Origin: Owenia fusiformis
Lineage: Eukaryota; Annelida; Polychaeta; Sabellida; Oweniidae
Assembly (NCBI GenBank): GCA_903813345.2
Contig: CAIIXF020000428.1
Coordinates: forward strand, 1 to 13,088
Reading direction: 5' to 3'
DNA: 13,088 nt
Numbering within the stretch: position 1 is the stretch's first letter; each line of letters starts with the position of its first letter. Below the pieces are notes generated by a model that made no database searches, was not told the DNA's origin, and saw only the letters and a program-made list of their open reading frames with translations. This document shows positions 7,225 through 13,088 of this stretch, piece after piece. The translations under genes and the position numbers were made by a program.

Positions 7225-8500
7225 CCGGAAGTCGGATTGAAATTTGGTTTGCAGATTTGGATTCCTGAGAAAATTCTACCCTTAATTCATAACTCATAAG
7301 TTAAATTATGAGAACTTTTTATTTTGACCTACTTTACAGACACCATATCTCAAAAGTAGGTCAAAATACTTTCTGACGGCAAAAGGCTCTCACTATTAGC
7401 ACACTCTTTGCTACCTGTATACAAAATGTTGAAGCAAATCCTAAAAGTGTAGTGCCAGAATCGCAAAAATAAGGAAAAACTATGAATTTGACCTAGATTT
7501 TGACCTAGGCATTTTGGTGTCCAAATATTGAAACTAGGTAGCTTTTGAGGTCCCCTTCTTTTATAGGAATTCATTATCTTAAGCTGTACTCAATCTATAT
7601 CTCGTATTTTACACTTCAAAAAAATCTTTTTTCCTTGACTTTCTATCAGGATACCATCAGATCGATTTTCCAAAATTTCAAAACGCCATAACTTCCGAAC
7701 CGGAAGTCGGATCGAAATTTAATTTAAAGATTCGGATTCCTGACAAAATTCTACCCCTAATTCATAACTCATACGTTAAATTTGGCGAATTTTTATTTTG
7801 ACCTACTTTTCGGACACGCCATAACTTTGGAACCGGAGGTCGGATCGAAATTTGGTTTGCAGATTTGGATTCCTGAGAAAATTCTACTCTTAATTCATAA
7901 CTCATAAGTTAAATTATGAGAACTTTTTATTTTGACCTACTTTTCGGACACCATATCTCAAAAGTGGGTCAAAATACTCTCTGACGGCAAAAGGCTAACA
8001 CTATTAGCACACTTTTTGCTACCTGTATACAAAATTTTGAAGCAAATCCTAAAAGTGTAGTGCCAGAATCGCAAAAATAAGGAAAAACTATGAATTTGAC
8101 CTAGATTTTGACCTAGGCATTTTGGTGTCCAAATATTGAAACTAGGTAGCTTTTGAGGTCCCCTTCTTTTATAGGAATTCATTATCTTCAGCTGTACTCA
8201 ATCTATATCTCGTATTTTACACTTCAAAAAAATCTTTTTTCCTTGACTTTCTATCAGGATAACATCAGATCGATTTTTTTCGAAATTTCAAAACGCCATA
8301 ACTTTCAAACGGGAAGTCGGATTGAAATTTGGTTTGCAGATTCGGATTCCTGAGAAAATTCTACCCTTATTCCATAGCTCATATGTTAAATTTGGAGAAC
8401 TTTTTTAGTTTGACCTACTTTCCGGACGCCATATCTCAAAATCGCTAAGAGTAATCAAAAAACGGATGGCACACTCTCGATTTGTTTTTTTCTAAGCTAC
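7225..8500 (+). repeat. Core tandem units of E1 (~475 bp)
   Basis: Units start at CGGAAGTCGGATYGAAATTT, at about 7230, 7703, 7837 (after a short 133-bp partial unit) and 8313. Each full unit carries GAAAATTCTACCC, TTTGACCTACTTTTCGGA, CTGACGGCAAAAGGCT, TTTTGACCTAGGCATTTTGG and GAGGTCCCCTTCTTTTAT. The last unit is truncated and merges into the element's 3' region. A minus-strand frame of 74 codons recurs in some units (7350-7574, 7958-8182) but has no support as a gene. Confidence 0.85.
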
Positions 8501-8565
8501 ATGATGAAAAAAAGATGAAGGAGTAACGACAATAAGCAACGAAGATAATTGACAGAATGTTGATT

Positions 8566-8601
8566 TGACCTTAATTTGACCTAGTTCTTGACCTTTGACC
8601 T
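8566..8601. promoter_or_regulatory. Cluster of nuclear-receptor half-sites (TGACCT) in E1, with a perfect DR1
   Basis: TGACCT lies at 8566-8571, 8577-8582 (5-base spacing), 8589-8594 and 8596-8601 (1-base spacing, a perfect DR1). TGACCT is the complement of the AGGTCA half-site. This is sequence-level evidence only. Confidence 0.35.
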
Positions 8602-8745
8602 AGATACAAATTTGACCCAATTTCCCAGAAACTAGGTTGATGGGCTATGTTAGCCATGTAAGTAGGTTAAAGTAAGTTCTTCTAGTTACTGAGAAAACGT
8701 GTACGGAAAGAAAGAAAGAAAGAAAAATAATAATAACTAGACATG

Positions 8746-8767
8746 TAAATTGAACAAGTTCAATTTA
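8746..8767. repeat. Left-end stem-loop of E2
   Basis: TAAATTGAAC and GTTCAATTTA with only two bases between, so it is nearly a perfect palindrome. The same arms occur in E1 and E3. Confidence 0.85.
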
Positions 8768-8796
8768 AGACTCCAGATTTAATACTTTTTTTAAGC

Positions 8797-8846
8797 TGAG
8801 TCATCCAAATACTTGTAAGCTGAGTCATTCAGAATAAGCTGAGTCA
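8797..8846. promoter_or_regulatory. Three AP-1-type TGAGTCA sites in E2
   Basis: TGAGTCA occurs at 8797-8803, 8821-8827 and 8840-8846, each inside AGCTGAGTCA. They occupy the place of the GAGTAGGT tandem repeat in E1. They match the AP-1/Maf core; activity is unknown. Confidence 0.3.
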
Positions 8847-8869
8847 ACTAGAATATAGACATTTAGACA

Positions 8870-10040
8870 ACTCTTAAGAATGTTATCTTCGACTCCATTG
8901 GCTTAACATGGGGATATCATCATATCGACTTTTCGAGACTTCAAACCGCTATAACTATCTAATCAGAAGTTGGATCGAAATTTGGTTTAAAGATTCTGAT
9001 TCCTGAGAAAATTCTACCCTTAATTCATAACTCATACGTTAAATTTGGAGAAACTTTCATGTTGACCTACTTTTCGGACACTATATCTCAAAAGTGGGTC
9101 AAAATACTTTCTGACGGCAAAAGGCTAACACTATTAGCACACTCTTTGCTACATGTATACAAAATTTTGAAGCAAATAATTAAAGTGTAGTGTCAGAATC
9201 GCAAAAATAAGTTAAAACTATAAATTTGAACCAGATTTTGACCTAGGCATTTTGGTGACCAAATTGTGAAGCTAGCTAGCTTTTGAGGTCCCTTTCTTTG
9301 ATAGGCTTTCATTATGTGAAGCTGTACTCAGTCTTTATCTCGTATTTTACACTTCAAAAAAATCTTTTTTCCCATTGCCATAACATGGGGCACCAAATTT
9401 AGCGATTTTTGAGCTTTCAAAACGACATAAATTCCAAACCAAAAGTCGGATTGAAATTTGGTTTGCAGATTTGGATTCCTGAGAAAATTCTACCCTCAAT
9501 TCATACTCATACGTTAAATTCGGAGAACTTTTTAGTTTGACCTACTTTTCGGACACCATATCTCAAAAGTGGGTCAAAATACTTTCTGACGGCAAAAGGC
9601 TTACACTATTAGCACACTTTTGGCTACCTGTATACAAAATTTTGAAGAAAATTATTAAAGTGTAGTGTCGGAATCGTAAAAATAAGGAAAAACAATAAAT
9701 TTGACCTAGATTTTGACCTAGGCATTTTGATGTCCAAATTTTGAAGCTAGGTAGCTTTTGAGGCCCCCTTCTTTTATGGGCATTCATTATGTTAAGCTGT
9801 ACTCAGTCTATATCTTGTATTTTACACTTCGAAAAAGTTTTTTTTCCCATTGGCTTAACATGGGCACCAAATTTAGCAATTTCGAAACGCTATAGCTTCC
9901 GAATCGGAAGTCAGATCGAAATTTAGTTTGCAGATTTGGATTCCTGAGGAAATTTTACACTTATTTCATAACTCATACGTTGAATTTGGAGAACTTTTTC
10001 GTTTGACCTACTTTCCGGACGCAATATCTCAAAATTGGTA
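8870..10040 (+). repeat. Core tandem units of E2 (~475 bp)
   Basis: Units equivalent to those of E1 begin near 8965, 9445 and 9907, preceded by a partial unit from about 8870. They share GAAAATTCTACCC, CTGACGGCAAAAGGCT and TTTTGACCTAGGCATTTT with the E1 cores but are more diverged. In one unit the recurrent minus-strand frame has a TGA. Confidence 0.83.
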
Positions 10041-10158
10041 AAAGTAATCAAAAAACTGATTACTCACAGTCGAATCGTCTTTTTCTTGGCTACACGTTAA
10101 AAAAAAATTTTTGAAAAAATATTGAAAAATGACAGAGATAATTGACAAAATGATAATT

Positions 10159-10200
10159 TGACCTAGATTTTGACCTTTGACCTAAATAAAAATTTGACCT
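10159..10200. promoter_or_regulatory. Cluster of nuclear-receptor half-sites (TGACCT) in E2, with a perfect DR1
   Basis: TGACCT lies at 10159-10164, 10171-10176, 10178-10183 and 10195-10200. The middle two form a DR1. The position within the element matches the 8566-8601 cluster of E1. No binding evidence. Confidence 0.35.
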
Positions 10201-10321
10201 AATTTCCCAGAAACTAGGTCTCATTACCTATTTAACCATGTAAGCAGATTTCAGAAAGTCCCTCTAGTTGCTGAGAAAACGCGGAAAGAAAGAATAATAA
10301 TAAGAAAACTGGCAAAAGCAA

Positions 10322-10350
10322 TAGACTCCAGATTTTCAATCTGGAGTCTA
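10322..10350. repeat. 3' terminal hairpin of E2
   Basis: TAGACTCCAGATT, loop TTC, AATCTGGAGTCTA: a perfect 13-bp stem at the right end of the element. The left arm also occurs near the left end (8768-8779). Confidence 0.85.
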
Positions 10351-10414
10351 ATAATAATAATAAGAAGAAAACTGGCAAAAGCAATAGACTCCAGATTTTC
10401 ATCTGGAGTCTAAT
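10351..10414 (+). mobile_element. 3' tail of E1, displaced by the E2 insertion
   Basis: An AAT run, then GAAGAAAACTGGCAAAAGCA and a 12-bp terminal hairpin (10385-10412, loop TTTC) ending CTAAT. It repeats the 3' end of E2 (about 10286-10350) but belongs to E1, because E1's body stops at the same AAT run at 8734. Confidence 0.78.
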
Positions 10415-10993
10415 TATCGATGAAAATGTTACTGGCTAATCATGGTACCATTGGAAAGCTTAGCATCTGTGTTAACATGCCTAATCCCTAAAATAAATCA
10501 AAACAGGTGAGAACATTTTTAAAAATGATGGTTTCCATGGTAACTGCAATGTTGTCACTATAAAAGTCCATAAATATACTTTTGAAGATATCTAGGGAAC
10601 GCTTTGACCATATGTCATGTTTAAAGTTTCATTGTAAAGGTAATTTAACAAACTTGTTGTTTTGGGCTCATTGTGATGTTATATAAATAGAAACGCTTGA
10701 ATTTTGGTGATTTCGACATAATTCACACAAGTACATATCATGCGCTTTTGTAGCCGATAGTAGTTACAGAATAAACTATTTTGTGTAAATACATGATTTA
10801 GGACATGTTGTACAACACTTATATGTATTAGTATATCAGACAAGTAATATCATTGTACTTGTGATGTCATAATTCAAAACTTTTAGATTAAGGTATATTT
10901 CAAATATATCGAGATTTTTGACATATTCGGATAAATTTGGAGTAATCTTAAGATAATTTGAAAAGCTTCAACAATATGTCACGTTCGATACAT
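10415..10993 (+). repeat. ~600-bp tandem unit C (after the inserted element)
   Basis: Resumes exactly where unit B stopped: TATCGATGAAAATGTTACTGG. It is more diverged from A and B, with small deletions (for example around 10650), but keeps the same order, including GTTTCCATGGTAAC and TGTGATGTCATA. Confidence 0.85.
10531..10544. promoter_or_regulatory. RFX X-box consensus in unit C
   Basis: The same 14-mer is kept in the more diverged unit C. A shorter related GTTCCATAGTAAC lies near 11224. Confidence 0.35.
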
Positions 10994-11200
10994 CGTCGAA
11001 AAGATAATTCCACAACCCCATCATAAACACATATCTAATTTTTTTTTGTGATTTCTACCAAATGTTATAATATGTGTCAAGTTTTTCTGGAGGCATATGG
11101 TACTTATATGTAAAATTATGATAAAAAGCTTCTAAAAACAACATGTATGTGTATCAGTATGTCAGGCAAGAAAAGTTTAGATATTTAATTGAGACTTTAG
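10994..11200 (+). repeat. Decayed fourth unit D of the ~600-bp repeat
   Basis: Starts CGTCGAAAAGATAATTCC, in the phase of the other unit starts, then keeps only scattered matches such as GTGATTTCTACCAAATG and GTATCAGTATGTCAGGCAAG. Large parts are missing or diverged. Confidence 0.5.
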
Positions 11201-11737
11201 GGTGAGATTTACTTAAAGCGCTCGGTTCCATAGTAACCATTTAATGTTTTCTATATATTCAGAGATAACAGCATAGTGCAGATTGGGCATATCTCTGTTG
11301 TTCTTGTCCAATTGAGTTAATATATATATATAATAGGATTTATTAGTACTGATGCCCTTTTAGGGCCAAACATACAATTTACAACATACAATTTTCATTA
11401 ACAGTAAAAATAGCAATAAAATAAAGAAAATAGGATTACATTCTTCAAATGACATATTTGAAGACTATTAGTTTATGGTTCATTATTCATGCTACAACGT
11501 TGTTGATTGAATTAATATTGGTACCCTATAAAAGCAAAAAAATATTTCTGATGTTTTTATGAAAACAATATTCAAATAAGCTAATTTTCATATTAATAAT
11601 GGCATCATGACCCGTACTTTTGATATAATAACACCACTATCAATTGATCACAGCCGTGGCCTGACTTTGTTTACATTTCCTAGGAACATATCAGATTTCA
11701 GTAAAAATGGCGACCCTACCTTACAGAAATAGCGATA
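11201..11737. other. Non-coding stretch between the 600-bp array and the satellite
   Basis: AT-rich DNA with a short (TA)n run near 11322-11333 and a small hairpin GCCCTTTTAGGGC at about 11353-11367. I see no exon or RNA gene, and no continuation of the FN3 coding frame. Confidence 0.5.
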
Positions 11738-13088
11738 ATTAGTGCTTTAACAGTCAATATTGGCTCATTAATAGCGCTTAGTGATTCCCTCGTATAAACG
11801 GGTTGTGCTTAAATAGCCAAAATTGATTTCTTTATAGCCCTTAGCAATTTCCTTATATGCTCGGGTTGTGCTTAAATATCCCAGGTTGGTTTCTCAATAG
11901 CCCTTAGTGATTCCCTTGTATCCTCTAGATTGGTTCTTAATAGCCCCTAATGATTCCCTAGTATGCTCAGGTTGTGCTTAAAATGTTCAATTGATTTCTT
12001 AATAGCCCTTAATGATTCCCTAGTATGCTCTGGTTGTGCTTAAATAGCCCCAATTAGTTTCTTAATAGCCCTTAGTGATTCCCGTATATGCTCGGGTTGT
12101 GCTTAAATAGCCCGAATTAGTTTCTTGATAGCCCTTAGTGATTCCCTAGTATGCTCAGGTTGTGCTTATATAGCCCCAATCAGTTTCTTAACAGCCCTTA
12201 GTGATTCCCTAGTATGCTCGGGTTGTGCTTAAATAGCCCGAATTAGTTTCTTGATAGCCCTTAGTGATTCCCTTATATGCTCGGGTTGTGCTTAAATAGC
12301 CCCAATCAGTTTCTTAACAGCCCTTAGTGATTCCCTTATATGCTCGGGTTGTGCTTAAATAGCCCCAATTAGTTTCTTAATAGCCCTTAGTGATTCCCTA
12401 GTATGCTCGGGTTGTGCTTAAATAGCACCAATCGGTCTCTTAATACCCCCTAGTGATTCCCTTATATGCTCAGGTTGTGCTTAAATAGCCCCAATTAGTT
12501 TCTTAATATCCCTTAGAGATTCTCTAGTATGCTCGAGTTGTGCTTAAATAGCCCCAATTAGTTTCTTAATAGCCCTTAGTGATTCCCTAGTATGGCCGGG
12601 TTGTGTGTAAATTGCCCCAATTAGTTTCTTAATAGCCCTTTTGGCTTAGTGATTCCGTAGTATGCTCGGGTTGTGCTTAAATAGCCTCAATTAGTTTTTA
12701 AATAGCCTTTAGAGATTCTCTAGTATGCTCGAGTTGTGCTTAAATAGCCCCAATTAGTTTCTTAATAGCCCTTAGTGATTCCCTAGTATGGCCGGGTTGT
12801 GTGTAAATTGCCCCAATTAGTTTCTTAATAGCCCTTAGTGATTCCCCAGTATGCTCGGGTTGTGCTTAAATAGCACCAATTAGTTTCTTAATATCCCTCA
12901 GTGATTCCCTTATATTCTCGGGTTGTGCTTAAATAACCCCAATTAGTTTTTTAATATCCCTTAGTGATTCCCTAGTATGCTCGGGTTGTGCTTAAATAGC
13001 CCCAATTAGTTTTTAAATAGCCCTTAGTGATTCCCTAGTATGCTCGGGTTGTGCTTAAGTAGCCTCAATTAGTTTTTAAATAGCCCTT
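11738..13088 (+). repeat. 63-bp satellite array, running off the right edge
   Basis: About 21 monomers of 63 bp, typified by GTGATTCCCTAGTATGCTCG, GGTTGTGCTTAAATAGCCCC and AATTAGTTTCTTAATAGCCC. GTGATTCCC-type starts fall at 11781, 11844, 11907, 11950, 12012, 12075, 12138, 12201 and so on every 63 bases to 13027. Exceptions are one short unit (43 bases, 11907-11949) and one with a 7-base insertion (12579-12648). The leftmost unit is diverged. Stops occur in every frame, so it is not coding. Local higher-order units are described in the findings. Confidence 0.93.

Larger units (their letters stand above)
8735..10350 (+). mobile_element. Hairpin-ended tandem-core element E2, nested in E1
   Basis: The left end is CTAGACATG, a stem-loop (8746-8767) and AGACTCCAGATT (8768-8779). 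A short degenerate AAGCTGAGTCA repeat follows, then core units (about 8870-10040), the TTGACCT-rich 3' region, and GAAAACTGGCAAAAGCAA with a 13-bp terminal hairpin (10322-10350). It sits in the AATAATAATAA run of E1: that run precedes CTAGAC at 8737 and resumes right after the hairpin at 10351, followed by E1's own 3' tail. Its order and 3' end match E1 segment by segment, but it is clearly diverged, so it is a separate copy and not a local duplication. The exact ends cannot be fixed because the target is itself an AAT repeat. Confidence 0.78.
6953..10414 (+). mobile_element. Hairpin-ended tandem-core element E1 (contains nested E2)
   Basis: A 3.46-kb insertion between units B and C. The left end is ACTAGATTGG, a 10-bp stem-loop (6965-6987) and AGACTCCAGATT (6988-6999). 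A 12-bp-unit tandem repeat (7007-7214) follows, then ~475-bp core units (about 7225-8500) and a 3' region rich in TTGACCT, GAAA and AAT repeats to 8734. After E2, the 3' tail (GAAAACTGGCAAAAGCAA and a 12-bp terminal hairpin) resumes at about 10351-10414. Without E2 it is ~1.85 kb. The right hairpin arm ATCTGGAGTCT is the reverse complement of the left subterminal block. There is no transposase, Rep or helicase gene, so it is non-autonomous. It resembles Helentron-associated/DINE-like or 'pearl' elements in architecture, but it lacks canonical Helitron TC...CTRR ends. Confidence 0.8.

Noticed and set aside
8153-8353. Plus-strand open frame of 66 codons across a core-unit boundary
   Set aside because: Lies wholly in the tandem repeat core and is not kept in the other units.
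7350-9787. A recurring minus-strand frame of 74 codons (7350-7574, 7958-8182, 9563-9787)
   Set aside because: It recurs only because the DNA repeats. The equivalent unit at about 9090-9310 has a TGA in the frame, the product resembles no family I know, and there is no sign of codon constraint.
10286-10412. Simple tandem duplication of a 60-bp hairpin unit
   Set aside because: The nested-insertion model explains both copies, the AAT runs and the order of left ends more fully.
11738-13088. 63-bp period (21 codons) considered as a repeat-protein gene
   Set aside because: TAG, TGA or TAA occur in every monomer in each frame on both strands, and the units carry a 7-base insertion and a 20-base deletion without regard to frame.

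Overview
The window is animal nuclear DNA, AT-rich and dominated by repeats. It has split coding exons with GT/AG splice sites, a jockey/CR1-type LINE, poly(A) and 63-bp satellite DNA. The hairpin-ended elements with tandem-repeat cores and the fibronectin-type-III gene style suggest a lophotrochozoan, most likely a bivalve mollusc. The taxon is inferred from pattern only; no marker gene is present.

Left part (1-2469): the 3' half of a LINE runs in from the left edge. Its pol frame is open from base 3 and is broken by a one-base deletion just before the RT catalytic FADD motif. It ends with an AATAAA signal and a poly(A) tail at 2125. The tail abuts a minus-strand fragment of a hairpin-ended repeat element (2126-2469).

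Middle (2470-5784): non-coding DNA with a weak tRNA-like (SINE-like) patch and a degenerate 51-bp tandem repeat. Three plus-strand exons follow (4015-4104, 4707-4897, 5447-5687) of an extracellular protein with fibronectin type III (FN3) domains. They encode the end of one FN3 domain and a complete, unusually long second one. Both the 5' and 3' parts of this gene lie outside the window or were not found.

Right part (5785-13088): a tandem array of ~600-bp units (A, B, C and a decayed D) is interrupted between B and C by a 3.46-kb hairpin-ended element (E1, 6953-10414). E1 carries a second copy (E2, about 8735-10350) nested in its 3' subterminal AAT microsatellite, so the ends read left1-left2-right2-right1. 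The A/B junction preserves the empty site. Each element has a left-end stem-loop, a short tandem repeat, a core of ~475-bp tandem units and a 3' terminal hairpin whose arm also occurs near the left end. This recalls Helentron-associated/DINE-like and bivalve 'pearl' elements, but no transposase or Rep/helicase gene is present, so the class is unproven. From 11738 to the end is a 63-bp satellite with local higher-order structure.

The only host gene visible is the FN3 gene. Its exons are bracketed by two inverted copies of the same element end (2126-2469 and 6953-7285), which could pair in the pre-mRNA. The repeats contain recurrent matches to transcription-factor sites (RFX X-box, nuclear-receptor TGACCT half-sites, AP-1); any function is speculative.
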